Assembly: GCF_003259435.1 (NCBI RefSeq)
Contig: NZ_QLMA01000002.1
Span: forward strand, 248,001-312,000
DNA: 64,000 nt
Direction: 5' to 3'
Source: Chitinophaga dinghuensis
GTDB taxonomy: Bacteria > Bacteroidota > Bacteroidia > Chitinophagales > Chitinophagaceae
The number at the start of each line of letters is the position of its first letter. Position 1 is the stretch's first letter. The position numbers and the translations under genes were made by a program. Shown here in pieces: positions 24,915 to 33,881 of this stretch. The notes under the pieces were generated by a model. The model was not told the origin of the DNA. It worked only from the letters and a program-made list of their open reading frames with translations, and ran no database searches.

Positions 24915-25415
24915 ATGGATAACGTTGAAAAACTGGGCCAGGAACTGGCGCAGGTATTTTTTAGAATAGAAGAAAGAAGGAATCATTGGCATTCTTTTAC
25001 CAGAGATCTGACAATCAATACTTTAAAAGAAGTCTCCACCAGATTTCCAATGTTCGACTGGGTAGTTGATATTAATGAAGCCTGGCAGAATATGGAATCC
25101 GTCTACATCATGTTCAATTATAGCCCCAGCGGAATAGTAGAAAAAAATTCCAATGCGGTGATTCAGAAGATGAAGAAAGGGGGACTGTTGTCTTTCTCAC
25201 AATCACGAAACGGCCAGATCGTTACCTGGGTTGCTTATCCGTTTATTGATGGTATTACGCAAGATGGACCTAAAAACGCTACCCTGGACACTGTAGAACC
25301 GGAAGAGGTAGACAAAGCATACGTACTTCGCTTTGTGGAAAAATTCCTGGAGGAAATGATCGGCTGGGAAAATGATTCCCGCGAAGAGATTGGATTTATG
25401 AAGAAACATCGTTGA
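24915..25415 (+). CDS. Cytoplasmic protein of unknown function
   Basis: I do not recognise a family. The 166-residue protein is soluble, without signal or membrane segment, and acidic overall. It contains an aromatic-rich N-terminal part (FFRIEERRNHWHSFTRD) and WVVDINEAWQNMESVYIMF. A basic loop KKGGLLSFSQSR and a Glu-rich C-terminus follow. It lies between the kdnB terminator and rmuC, 55 bases from rmuC on the same strand. Codon use matches its neighbours and no frame problem is visible. Confidence 0.7.
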   Translation: MDNVEKLGQELAQVFFRIEERRNHWHSFTRDLTINTLKEVSTRFPMFDWVVDINEAWQNMESVYIMFNYSPSGIVEKNSNAVIQKMKKGGLLSFSQSRNGQIVTWVAYPFIDGITQDGPKNATLDTVEPEEVDKAYVLRFVEKFLEEMIGWENDSREEIGFMKKHR

Positions 25416-25470
25416 TACGCAATTACAATGCGCAACGAAATAAGAATATTGTAACAGGAGGAAGATTGTC

Positions 25471-26835
25471 ATGCTAGTACCTTTAATAGCAGCGGGAATA
25501 GTCGTTCTCGTTCTTTTGTATCTGCTGTTTGCCGCCCATAACCGGCAGCAGGCATTGGAAGCCCGCCAACAGCAATTGCAGGACAAGGCGGTACAGCTGG
25601 AAGCCCAGCAATTATATTTTGAAAAAACAATGGCCGACCGACAGTCGCAACTGCAAGATGCGCAGGACCAACTGGAACGGTTAAACGAAGAATATGCCTT
25701 GCAAAAAGGGGATATGGGCCGGCTGCTGGAGCAGAATAAATACCTGCAATTGCAGCTGTCGGACGAGCGCCAGCGTATGATCCAGCAACAAAATGAGGCC
25801 AGACACGAGTTTGAAAGTATGGCGCATCAGTTGTTGCAGCGCATTTCGGGCAACTTTATGGAACAGAACCAGTCCAAACTGGATGATCTGTTAAAACCAC
25901 TGTCGGAGAAGATAGATAACTTCCGCAGCAGCGTACAACAATCACTGGTAGCAGAAACCACGCAACGTACTGAATTGCGCGCGGAGCTGCAACGATTGCT
26001 GTTCCTGAATCAAACCCTCAGTAAAGAAGCCAATAACCTCACCAATGCCCTAAAAGCCGACACCAAGAAACAAGGCAACTGGGGCGAGATCATCCTGGAG
26101 AAAGTACTGGAAGCATCCGGCCTGGAAAAAGGAATCCACTACTTTACGCAGGATAGTCGCTATGATGATGACGGACAACTTCGCCGCCCCGATTTGGTGC
26201 TGCATCTGCCGGAAGACAGACGAGTAGTCATCGATTCAAAAGTATCCCTGAAAGCATATGAACAATATTGCAGCGCAGAAGATGATATCTCCCGTCAGCA
26301 AGCCCTGAAAGCACATCTGCAATCCGTAAAGAACCATGTGAATGAACTCAGCGCGAAAGCCTATCATTCGCTGTATAATAATACTACGGATTTCGTGATG
26401 CTCTTTATTCCTATTGAGCCCGCCTATGCGCTGGCCATTATGCAGCCGGAGGAGGACCTGTACGACTTTGCGTTCCGTAAACGAATTATCCTGGTGAGCG
26501 TACCATCGTTACTAGCAACGTTGCGTGTGATCGAAAACATGTGGAAGCTGGATAAACAGAATCGCAATGCGCAGGAGATTGTAAGGCAGGGAGGTGCATT
26601 GTATGATAAATTCGTAGGATTTATAACAGATCTGGAAGCAGTGGGAACACTGATGGGACGTAGTCGGGATGCCTATGAAGAAGCGATGAAAAAGCTGACC
26701 AGCGGAAATGGTAACCTGGTAAGCAGAGCGGAGAGAATGCGTAAGCTTGGGGTAGACAGCAAGAAGAAATTACCTGAAATTTATGTGCAACAGGCTCCGG
26801 AAACAGAGCAGCTTCCGGAACCTGATGAAAATTAA
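25471..26835 (+). CDS. rmuC: DNA recombination protein RmuC
   Basis: A 454-residue protein with an N-terminal membrane helix (about 4-22). A long coiled coil rich in Gln, Leu and Glu runs to about residue 165. The RmuC nuclease-like domain follows, with KKQGNWGEIILEKVLEASGL, RRPDLVLHLPEDRRVVIDSKVSL and FIPIEPAYALA. Loss of RmuC in Escherichia coli affects inversion at short inverted repeats and DNA damage survival. Its stop is 2 bases from that of the convergent MFS gene, and no hairpin lies between. Confidence 0.93.
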   Translation: MLVPLIAAGIVVLVLLYLLFAAHNRQQALEARQQQLQDKAVQLEAQQLYFEKTMADRQSQLQDAQDQLERLNEEYALQKGDMGRLLEQNKYLQLQLSDERQRMIQQQNEARHEFESMAHQLLQRISGNFMEQNQSKLDDLLKPLSEKIDNFRSSVQQSLVAETTQRTELRAELQRLLFLNQTLSKEANNLTNALKADTKKQGNWGEIILEKVLEASGLEKGIHYFTQDSRYDDDGQLRRPDLVLHLPEDRRVVIDSKVSLKAYEQYCSAEDDISRQQALKAHLQSVKNHVNELSAKAYHSLYNNTTDFVMLFIPIEPAYALAIMQPEEDLYDFAFRKRIILVSVPSLLATLRVIENMWKLDKQNRNAQEIVRQGGALYDKFVGFITDLEAVGTLMGRSRDAYEEAMKKLTSGNGNLVSRAERMRKLGVDSKKKLPEIYVQQAPETEQLPEPDEN

Positions 26836-26837
26836 TA

Positions 26838-28055
26838 TCAATGGTGGGCTGCTTCGGCAGCCTGCCGGCGAGCCATCTGTTCTTCATAGTTCCGCGGAAC
26901 ATGGAAGAAAGATAAATACAGTACAGCCATTGACGTTATACCCGCCAGCACGAAGAAGGTCATCGGGAATCTTTCGGAGTGATTGTGATAGATTAAGGCA
27001 GACAGCCAGGCGCCCAGGCCAATACCTGCTTCCATAGCAATGTACATTGTAGCCAGTGCCCGGCCTTTAAACAGCGGATTACTGAGGTCTACTGTCCAGG
27101 CAGTAACAGCAGGAGAGTTAAGTCCCGTAGCTACGCCATAGAATACCGCCGCAGAGAGGAGAATGTATGATTTACTGGCGAAAGCCAACATCAGCATAGA
27201 AACGGCCATAATCAGCGAAGAAACCTTCAGAATAGGAATACGCCCATATTTATCAGAGACTTTCCCCGCCAGGAACCGAATACCCATAGAACTTGCCGTA
27301 TAGAAGGTGAAGAACAATCCTTTATTGGAAATTCCCAGATAGGTGCTATAATCAGGAATAACGGTCAGGATAGCGCCATAACTGAAGAAAGTCAGGAAAG
27401 TGACAATAACAGGACCCCATACCAACGGTTCAAAGATTTCATTTCTGTGTATACGCAAGAGTGAAAGACGGAAAGGTTGTTTATTCGGAAGGGTTTCTTT
27501 CATCGCTCCCGTAAGAATAACCACTGACAACAACGCAAATGCTGCGGATAACTGGAACATAACGTTGATATTCCATCTTACCGCTACCCATCCCCCAATA
27601 GCAGGGCCTATGGCCATTCCGATAATAGAGGCGAGTCCAATCATTCCCATGGCCTCTCCGCGCCGATTGGGCGGCACCAGATCGGAAACATATGCAGAAG
27701 TTCCTGTTGGTTTAAAACCTGTGGAGAAACCATGAAAGAAACGCAATAACAGGAAAGCCGCTACAGAACTAACTAAGGGATACATCAGACTACAAACCAC
27801 ACATATCAGCGAACCGAATATCATCACGGGAACACGCCCTATAGTATCCGTCAGTTTGCCGCTGAACGGACGAGATAATCCCGCCATAAGCGTAAACACA
27901 CCAATAATATATCCTTTGTAATCTTCACCTCCGAGTTTGGTGAGGTATGCCGGTAGTTCCGGTATCATCATGTTAAAGCTGGCGGAGAAAAGGGCATTAC
28001 TGATACACAGTAAAATAAACTGCAGATTATAGATTCTTCCTGTCGACTGGTCCAT
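26838..28055 (-). CDS. MFS family transporter
   Basis: A 405-residue inner-membrane transporter with 12 predicted helices. Motif A GLSRPFSGKLTDTIGRVPVM appears in the first half, and a related GIRFLAGKVSDKYGRIPIL in the second. The first-half RFFHGFSTGFKPTGTSAYVSD is typical of drug-efflux type members. Substrate cannot be read from sequence. The gene is divergent from dps and convergent with rmuC, with no linked regulator. Confidence 0.87.
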   Translation of the reverse strand: MDQSTGRIYNLQFILLCISNALFSASFNMMIPELPAYLTKLGGEDYKGYIIGVFTLMAGLSRPFSGKLTDTIGRVPVMIFGSLICVVCSLMYPLVSSVAAFLLLRFFHGFSTGFKPTGTSAYVSDLVPPNRRGEAMGMIGLASIIGMAIGPAIGGWVAVRWNINVMFQLSAAFALLSVVILTGAMKETLPNKQPFRLSLLRIHRNEIFEPLVWGPVIVTFLTFFSYGAILTVIPDYSTYLGISNKGLFFTFYTASSMGIRFLAGKVSDKYGRIPILKVSSLIMAVSMLMLAFASKSYILLSAAVFYGVATGLNSPAVTAWTVDLSNPLFKGRALATMYIAMEAGIGLGAWLSALIYHNHSERFPMTFFVLAGITSMAVLYLSFFHVPRNYEEQMARRQAAEAAHH

Positions 28056-28227
28056 GCCGCAAAATTACAACAATGGTACAATTTTAGCGTAGTATTTGAA
28101 CCCACGAAAAGGCGAACAAAAGCAGTTTTGCTCTGTTAATATTAACCGGCTGTTAAATTGTGATATTTCTCATGTTCCCCTATTCCGGGATTCACTAAAT
28201 TTATAGTAACCAAAAAAATTCAATGAT

Positions 28228-28698
28228 ATGAAAGTAAACACTGGCATACTACCTGAACATGCGCAACAGGTGGCTTTGGAATTGAATAAGGTACTGGCAG
28301 ATGAAATGGTGTTGTATGCAAAAACCCGTAACTGTCACTGGAATATTGAAGGACCTAGCTTTAAAGAATTGCATGTATTTTTTGAAGAGCAATATGAAGA
28401 GTTGGAAGAATACAGCGACGAAGTAGCGGAAAGAATTCGTGCTATAGGGCACTATGCCCTCGGTCGCATGGCGGATGCCTTATCGCTGACTCATCTCCTC
28501 GAAGAAGAATATACTAACGATCCTAAAAAACAGCTGCAAAGCCTGTTAAATGACCACGAAACAATTATTAGAAACCTCCGTAATCTGATTGAGGAATTTG
28601 ATAATAAGTATAAAGAAAAAGGTTCCAGCGATTTCGTTACAGGCCTCATGAGAAACCATGAGAAAATTGCCTGGATGATCCGTTCCTACCTGAAATAA
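28228..28698 (+). CDS. dps: Dps family DNA-protection/ferritin-like protein
   Basis: A 156-residue mini-ferritin forming dodecamers that oxidise Fe(II) with peroxide and store iron, protecting DNA. The dimer-interface ferroxidase residues are visible in NCHWNIEGPSFKELHVFFEEQYEEL. The downstream helices include EVAERIRAIG and MRNHEKIAWMIRSYL. There is no long basic N-tail, so DNA binding may be weak. It forms a single-gene unit ending in a clear hairpin. Stress-induced expression is likely by family but I could not identify a PerR or OxyR site. Confidence 0.93.
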   Translation: MKVNTGILPEHAQQVALELNKVLADEMVLYAKTRNCHWNIEGPSFKELHVFFEEQYEELEEYSDEVAERIRAIGHYALGRMADALSLTHLLEEEYTNDPKKQLQSLLNDHETIIRNLRNLIEEFDNKYKEKGSSDFVTGLMRNHEKIAWMIRSYLK

Positions 28699-28719
28699 TA
28701 TTCGTTTATAACTTATCTG

Positions 28720-28770
28720 AACGTGTTGATTGCAACCAGGAAAACGGTAGTAATCAACACGTTTTGTTTT
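28720..28770 (+). terminator. Terminator after dps
   Basis: AACGTGTTGATT (28720-28731) and AATCAACACGTT (28752-28763) form a perfect 12-base stem followed by a TTTTGTTTT run. Confidence 0.82.
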
Positions 28771-28781
28771 AATACCCTGAT

Positions 28782-29528
28782 ATGGATAACACCAAAGACC
28801 TAAGACTGGCCGTTCTCATTGATGCCGATAATATTCCTTATCATAATGTCAAAGGCATGCTCGCAGAAGTAGCCAAGTATGGTAATCCTACGTTTAAAAG
28901 AATTTATGGCGACTGGACCAAGCCCACGGTTGTAGGCTGGAAGGGCGTATTGCTGGAACATGCCATCACGCCGATTCAACAATATAGCTATACCAGCGGC
29001 AAGAATGCCACCGATAGCGCCATGATTATTGATGCCATGGATATATTGTATACCGGCCGTGTAGATGGATTCTGTCTTGTTTCCAGCGATAGCGATTTTA
29101 CCCGGCTGGCCACCAGGCTGCGGGAAGCCGGTATGTACGTCATTGGAATGGGAGAGCGGAAGACGCCAGGAGCATTCATCTCCGCCTGCGACAAATTTAT
29201 CTACCTGGAAATACTGCAGGTCAGAGAACGTAAGTCTGCCGAAGGCAAATCCAGTAACTCCAAAGAGAAAGCAAAAGGCATCAGCAAGGCAGATAAAGAA
29301 TTGATTACCCTGCTCAACGCCAGTATTAATGATATTGCCGATGAAGACGGCTGGGCTTACCTGGGCGAACTGGGAAACCTGCTGTTGAAAAAACAGCCCG
29401 ACTTTGACTCCCGCAACTATGGCTACAGTAAGTTGATCCAGCTGATTCAGAGCTTCCCTGACTTTGAAATAGACCTGAGAGAAGGCGGCAAGAAATCCGG
29501 CAAATTGGTATACGTTCGAAGTAAATAA
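28782..29528 (+). CDS. NYN domain protein with C-terminal LOTUS/OST-HTH domain
   Basis: A 248-residue protein of the LabA/DUF88 type. The N-terminal NYN (PIN-like) nuclease domain covers about 1-140. Predicted acidic metal ligands are in VLIDADNIP, KNATDSAMIIDAMDI and VSSDSDFTRLA. A charged linker (about 150-170) leads to a winged LOTUS/OST-HTH domain (about 172-247) with YLGELGNLLLKKQPDFDSRNYGYSKL. This architecture suggests an RNase guided to RNA by the LOTUS domain. A macro-domain gene starts 6 bases downstream, so the two are likely co-expressed. Confidence 0.88.
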   Translation: MDNTKDLRLAVLIDADNIPYHNVKGMLAEVAKYGNPTFKRIYGDWTKPTVVGWKGVLLEHAITPIQQYSYTSGKNATDSAMIIDAMDILYTGRVDGFCLVSSDSDFTRLATRLREAGMYVIGMGERKTPGAFISACDKFIYLEILQVRERKSAEGKSSNSKEKAKGISKADKELITLLNASINDIADEDGWAYLGELGNLLLKKQPDFDSRNYGYSKLIQLIQSFPDFEIDLREGGKKSGKLVYVRSK

Positions 29529-29534
29529 GACTTG

Positions 29535-30068
29535 ATGAAAAAGATAACTGTAGTTAAGGGAGACATCACCAAAATAGCCGCAGACGCCATTGTAAACGCC
29601 GCGAATAGCTCTCTCATGGGCGGAGGAGGTGTGGATGGCGCCATACATCGCGCTGGCGGTCCTGCCATACTGGAGGATTGTCGCGCCATTGTTGCCCGTC
29701 AGGGAGGATGTAAAACTGGAGAAGCTGTTATAACAACCGGGGGGAGACTGCCAGCCCTCCACGTCATTCATACTGTGGGACCAGTATGGAGAGGTGGGCA
29801 AAATAATGAAGAAGTCCTGTTGGCCAACTGTTACCGAAATTCGCTGGATCTTGCTGCCAGCAATGATTTACATACGATAGCCTTCCCCAATATCTCCACA
29901 GGTATTTATCATTTTCCCAAAGAGGAAGCTGCGAAAGTAGCCTTGCAAACGATCACTGCATGGTTGGAAAAGGAGAGTAGTGTAAAGGAAGTGATCCTGG
30001 TTTGCTTTGATGAAGAAAACCTCCACTATGTACAGCAGTATTATCATCAGTATGTAAAGCCGGAGTAG
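29535..30068 (+). CDS. Macro domain protein (YmdB-like ADP-ribose hydrolase)
   Basis: A 177-residue single macro domain with the ADP-ribose-binding loops [26 protein letters not shown] and [17 protein letters not shown]. The active Asn and Asp positions of the MacroD/YmdB class are kept. It should remove ADP-ribose from proteins, or deacetylate O-acetyl-ADP-ribose. A TTG at 29532 also gives a methionine frame, but ATG at 29535 is preferred. It follows the NYN-LOTUS gene with a 6-base gap. Confidence 0.9.
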   Translation: MKKITVVKGDITKIAADAIVNAANSSLMGGGGVDGAIHRAGGPAILEDCRAIVARQGGCKTGEAVITTGGRLPALHVIHTVGPVWRGGQNNEEVLLANCYRNSLDLAASNDLHTIAFPNISTGIYHFPKEEAAKVALQTITAWLEKESSVKEVILVCFDEENLHYVQQYYHQYVKPE

Positions 30069-30072
30069 CAAT

Positions 30073-30089
30073 CTGATAATGATTATCAG
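30073..30089. promoter_or_regulatory. Palindrome resembling a Fur box
   Basis: CTGATAATGATTATCAG is a near-perfect 17-base palindrome (8-base arms around one central base) and contains the GATAATGATTATC core found in Fur-type operators. It lies 4 bases after the macro gene stop and 87 bases before the thioredoxin-like gene. No T-tract follows, so it is not a standard terminator. Confidence 0.4.
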
Positions 30090-30175
30090 CCGTTTGACAC
30101 AATGTGTTCCGACATTTGCCAGGCTTTACTATATTTATGGCATAAATCACAAAAACCACAAAAACCACCATTAGA

Positions 30176-31567
30176 ATGAAAAGACTAACCAGCAGCATGC
30201 TGCCGGTAGCCCTGTGCATGGCGTTCACAACAGCCCGTGCAGCAGCAGGCCCCGGCCCTGTGTCCCCTATCACCATTATCCAGGGAACTACTGCCAATGA
30301 AAAAGCTACCAAAATCTCCCTCATGGCAGTGGAAGAAGGTGTTACCAAAGAAATTGCTACCTCTGAAGTAAATGCAGATCATGCATTCGCTTTCGCGCTG
30401 ACAAAGCCAGTGGAAGGATTCTATTATCTGACGTATGCACCAAAAGATCTGGGTACACGTATTTATGTAAAAGCCGGCGATCAACTGAAATTGAAACTGG
30501 AAGGAAACAGTTTCGACCAACAGGCAGGTTCCGCTGAAAACAAACTGTTACAACAATGGGATAAAGTAGCATCCCCCGTTACCGGACCTCCAAGCAGATT
30601 CGATAGCACTACTTTCTACTCTTATTTCCCTACACTGGAAGCGACAATGCCTAAAATTCAGGCCTTCAAAAAGCAATTTGCTTCTCCCAACAAAAACTTC
30701 AGCAACCTGATGAAACAGGCTATGGATGTGGATGTGGAGTATGCAGCAATGCGTTTCCTGCTGATCCCTCATTCTGTACATCCTAAGAAGGAACAGTATC
30801 CTGCGTATTACAATACCATCATCAAAGATCAAAAACTGTGTGATGATAATGCAATGAAACTGGGTAATGTGAGCGCTTATATCTCCATGTACAGTACATT
30901 CAGACATCTGATGAACAGTGAGGCGATGGGTAAAATGGACGCTAAGGACAGATTTGCACAGGGACTGAATGGTTTCTGCAATGAACATGTAAAAGCGCTC
31001 TACATCACTAATTCCCTGGGTGCTTATAAAACCTTTGATGGCCTGATTGAAGCGATTACGCCATATCAGAAGTACCTGGTAACAGATCTGGAAAAGAAAC
31101 GTTACCTGGATTATGAGAAGTCTGTCCGCAAATTTGCTGCTGGCGAAGCTGGCTTTAACTTCTCAGGAGAAACCCCTGAAGGTAAGCAAGTGAGCTTCAA
31201 CGATCTGAAAGGTAAAGTGGTAGTGGTGGATGTTTGGGCAACCTGGTGTGGTCCTTGTAAAGCAGAACTGCCTTTCTTACAGAAACTGGAAGAAGAAATG
31301 GAAGGCAAGGCTGTAACCTTTGTAGGTTGCTCTGTGGATGAGGCAAAGGATAAAGAGAAATGGAAACAATTCGTGAAAGAGAAAGAAATGAAGGGTGTGC
31401 AGATGTTCGTGAACGGCTGGAGCGAAGTGACCAAGTTCTATGGTATCACTGGTATTCCTCGTTTCATGGTATTCGATAAAGAAGGTAAGATTGTTACCAT
31501 CGATGCACCACGTCCGTCTACTCCTGAGCTGAAAGCACTGCTCGAAAAATTACTGGCTAAAGGTTAA
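30176..31567 (+). CDS. TlpA-like thioredoxin-fold protein with DUF4369-type N-terminal domain
   Basis: An exported 463-residue protein with a Sec signal peptide ending near ARAAAG. The N-terminal region (about 30-130) has the pattern of DUF4369 domains, and a helical linker follows. The thioredoxin domain covers about 325-460, with active site WCGPC (Cys358 and Cys361) and the cis-proline loop TGIPRFMVFD. Such proteins act as periplasmic disulfide reductases, for example in cytochrome c maturation or redox repair. A strong terminator ends the gene. Confidence 0.85.
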   Translation: MKRLTSSMLPVALCMAFTTARAAAGPGPVSPITIIQGTTANEKATKISLMAVEEGVTKEIATSEVNADHAFAFALTKPVEGFYYLTYAPKDLGTRIYVKAGDQLKLKLEGNSFDQQAGSAENKLLQQWDKVASPVTGPPSRFDSTTFYSYFPTLEATMPKIQAFKKQFASPNKNFSNLMKQAMDVDVEYAAMRFLLIPHSVHPKKEQYPAYYNTIIKDQKLCDDNAMKLGNVSAYISMYSTFRHLMNSEAMGKMDAKDRFAQGLNGFCNEHVKALYITNSLGAYKTFDGLIEAITPYQKYLVTDLEKKRYLDYEKSVRKFAAGEAGFNFSGETPEGKQVSFNDLKGKVVVVDVWATWCGPCKAELPFLQKLEEEMEGKAVTFVGCSVDEAKDKEKWKQFVKEKEMKGVQMFVNGWSEVTKFYGITGIPRFMVFDKEGKIVTIDAPRPSTPELKALLEKLLAKG

Positions 31568-31602
31568 TAGCCGTTACAAAGCAAAATCTATATTTCAAAT
31601 AA

Positions 31603-31630
31603 AAAGGCTTCCTGATCCCAGGAAGCCTTT
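31603..31630. terminator. Bidirectional terminator
   Basis: AAAGGCTTCCTG and CAGGAAGCCTTT form a perfect 12-base stem with a 4-base loop. A-rich and T-rich flanks suit both the TlpA-like gene (+) and the 45-codon minus-strand gene. Confidence 0.85.
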
Positions 31631-31673
31631 CTTATTATAATGCGATGTGAAAAAACGGATTGACTATTACGCT

Positions 31674-31811
31674 TTATTTAGCGTATTTTACCCATGCATA
31701 CAGGAACATCAAACCAAAAACAACAATGGCTGCTGGCGCCAGAATGTGACCAATGCTATCGCCTACTTTGTAGAAGTTGGTCGTGTGTACTACGTCTAAA
31801 AGATTGAACAT
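31674..31811 (-). CDS. 45-residue membrane miniprotein
   Basis: A short reading frame that small-ORF cutoffs miss. It starts MFNLLDVVHTTNFYKVGDSIG and continues into a hydrophobic helix at about 21-40 (GHILAPAAIVVFGLMFLYAW), ending VKYAK. This is a soluble amphipathic head plus one membrane span with a basic end, the look of a small respiratory or transporter accessory subunit. On the same strand a promoter-like pair precedes it: TTG, a 19-base spacer, then CTAATTTG, with a leader of roughly 35-40 bases. The stop is 44 bases from the shared terminator. I do not recognise the family. Confidence 0.68.
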   Translation of the reverse strand: MFNLLDVVHTTNFYKVGDSIGHILAPAAIVVFGLMFLYAWVKYAK

Positions 31812-31881
31812 GGTAAAATATGTTTATTATTTCCGGATGCAAATTAGAACATTACGCCCAAATTCCCAATCCCGTTTTTTT

Positions 31882-33855
31882 CTACCAGGTTAATAATTGG
31901 CGGATATGCGTGTCCAGTCTGGATTTGGCCAGGAAATTTTTTTCCAGATCTATGGCGAAAGGCACTGGTGTATCCAGGCTGCCACAGCGCATAACGGGGG
32001 CATCCAGCAGATGGAAGCAGTGTTCGCCGATCCAGGCGGCAATTTCAGCTCCAAATCCGCCAGTGAGGGTATCTTCATGTAGTACCAATACCTTTCCTGT
32101 GGCGGAAACCGATTGTTGGATAGCGGAATAATCTAATGGAATGAGGGTCCGCAGATCCAGGATGCCTATGCTCAATTCCTGATGGTCCGCAGCATATTCC
32201 CGTGCCCAGTGTACGCCTGCCCCATAAGTAATAATCGTAATGTCTTCTCCTGATTGTAGCAGTCGGGCTTTCCCGATTTCCGTTGTGTAATATTCATCCG
32301 GCACTAACCCGCTAATGCTGCGATAGAGGGCTTTATGCTCAAAGAACATCACTGGATTAGGATCTGCAATCGCTGCATTCAGCAGTCCTTTGGCATCTTC
32401 CGGAGAGGAGGGGTATACGACTTTGAGTCCGGGTACATGTGTAAACCAGGCTTCGTTGCTCTGGGAGTGGAAGGGGCCGGCGCCAACACCTGCACCTGTA
32501 GGCATTCTGATGACTACATCTGCATTTTGTCCCCACCTGTAGTGGATTTTGGCGAGGTTATTCACAATCTGGTTGAATCCGCAGCTGACAAAGTCGGCAA
32601 ACTGCATTTCCACCATGCTTTTAAATCCTTCCAGAGATAGTCCCAGTGCGGCCCCGAGGATGGCGCTTTCACAGAGGGGCGTATTGCGTACGCGGGCTGC
32701 GCCGAATTTGTCCAGTAGTCCTTCTGTAATTTTGAAAGCGCCGCCATAGGTGGAAATATCCTGGCCCATGAGGATGAGTTGCGGGAATTCCTCCATCGAC
32801 TGGCGCAGGCCGTCGGAAATGGCGTCTATAAAGCGTTTCTCGGTTGTTTTGCCGATAGGGTAATGAGGTGGTGGTGTGGGAGCGAAGAGGTCCTGTAATT
32901 CAGCCGCCGTATCTGTTTTGCGGGGTTTGGATACCAGCCCTTTGGCTACTTCTTCCTCTATGCGATGTTTGAGGGTATCTTTCAGCTGTTGTTGTTCATC
33001 GGCTGTCATGATACCTTCCTGGAGGAGGAATTGTTCGTATTGAGACACGGGGTCTTTCTGGGCCCATTGTTCAAAGAGTTCCGGTGGCACATATTTGGTA
33101 CCGCTGGCCTCTTCATGTCCGCGCATACGGAAGGTGAGGGCCTCGATGAGAACGGGTTTCTGTTGTGAAATGGCGTATTCGCGGGCCGTTTTAACGGTTT
33201 GGTAGACTTCCAGGAGGTTATTGCCATCTACTTGTACGCCTTCCATGCCGTAGCCGATTGCTTTTTCCACGAGGGAGGCGCAGCGGTACTGCTCTGAAAC
33301 TGGCGTACTGAGGGCATAGCCATTGTTTTCTACCAGGAAGATGACCGGTAAATCCCATACTGCGGCCACATTCAGCGCCTCATGGAATTCGCCTTCGCTG
33401 GTGCCGCCTTCTCCGGTGAAAGTGAGGGTGGCTTTATTTTCTTTTTTCAGTTTATGGGCCAGCGCGATACCATCTGCAATAGATAGCTGTGGTCCTAGAT
33501 GGGAGATCATCCCGCAAATGAAATGAGGCCTGCTTCCGAAATGGAAGGAGCGTTCGCGCCCTTTGCTATAGCCTTCTTCCTGGCCCTGCCATTGCTGTAG
33601 CAGTTTTTCCAGGGGCATATGCCGGGTGGTGAATACGCCGAGATTTCTATGAAGGGGTAATATCCATTCATCGGCATCCATTGCCAGGGTGGCTCCGGTA
33701 GCAATGGCCTCCTGGCCAATTCCCGAAAACCACTTGCTTATTTTTCCTTGTCGCAGCAGTAACAGCATTTTCTCTTCTACCAGTCTCGGATACACTAATG
33801 CCTGGTAAAAAGACAGTAACTGATCCCTGCTGATGTTGGATCTGTCGAAATACAT
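31882..33855 (-). CDS. Branched-chain 2-oxoacid dehydrogenase E1, alpha-beta fusion
   Basis: A thiamine-diphosphate enzyme that decarboxylates 2-oxo acids and reduces the lipoyl group of E2. The 657 residues hold an E1-alpha region (1 to about 330) and an E1-beta region (about 345 to end) fused in one chain. The ThDP motif begins GEGGTSEGEFHEALN and ends ENNGYA; the Glu in GEG is as in branched-chain E1 rather than pyruvate E1. The beta part shows QDISTYGGAFKITEGL and GAGVGAGPFHSQ. The frame is open for 33 residues above 33855, but family similarity starts at MYFDRS. E2 and E3 are not in the window. Confidence 0.9.
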   Translation of the reverse strand: MYFDRSNISRDQLLSFYQALVYPRLVEEKMLLLLRQGKISKWFSGIGQEAIATGATLAMDADEWILPLHRNLGVFTTRHMPLEKLLQQWQGQEEGYSKGRERSFHFGSRPHFICGMISHLGPQLSIADGIALAHKLKKENKATLTFTGEGGTSEGEFHEALNVAAVWDLPVIFLVENNGYALSTPVSEQYRCASLVEKAIGYGMEGVQVDGNNLLEVYQTVKTAREYAISQQKPVLIEALTFRMRGHEEASGTKYVPPELFEQWAQKDPVSQYEQFLLQEGIMTADEQQQLKDTLKHRIEEEVAKGLVSKPRKTDTAAELQDLFAPTPPPHYPIGKTTEKRFIDAISDGLRQSMEEFPQLILMGQDISTYGGAFKITEGLLDKFGAARVRNTPLCESAILGAALGLSLEGFKSMVEMQFADFVSCGFNQIVNNLAKIHYRWGQNADVVIRMPTGAGVGAGPFHSQSNEAWFTHVPGLKVVYPSSPEDAKGLLNAAIADPNPVMFFEHKALYRSISGLVPDEYYTTEIGKARLLQSGEDITIITYGAGVHWAREYAADHQELSIGILDLRTLIPLDYSAIQQSVSATGKVLVLHEDTLTGGFGAEIAAWIGEHCFHLLDAPVMRCGSLDTPVPFAIDLEKNFLAKSRLDTHIRQLLTW

Positions 33856-33881
33856 GCACCGTAAGATTTTAGAGGAATGAC

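Noticed and set aside
28800..29801. 333-codon minus-strand frame over the NYN and macro genes
   Set aside because: Both plus-strand genes have clear domains; the antisense frame spans their junction and has no motifs.
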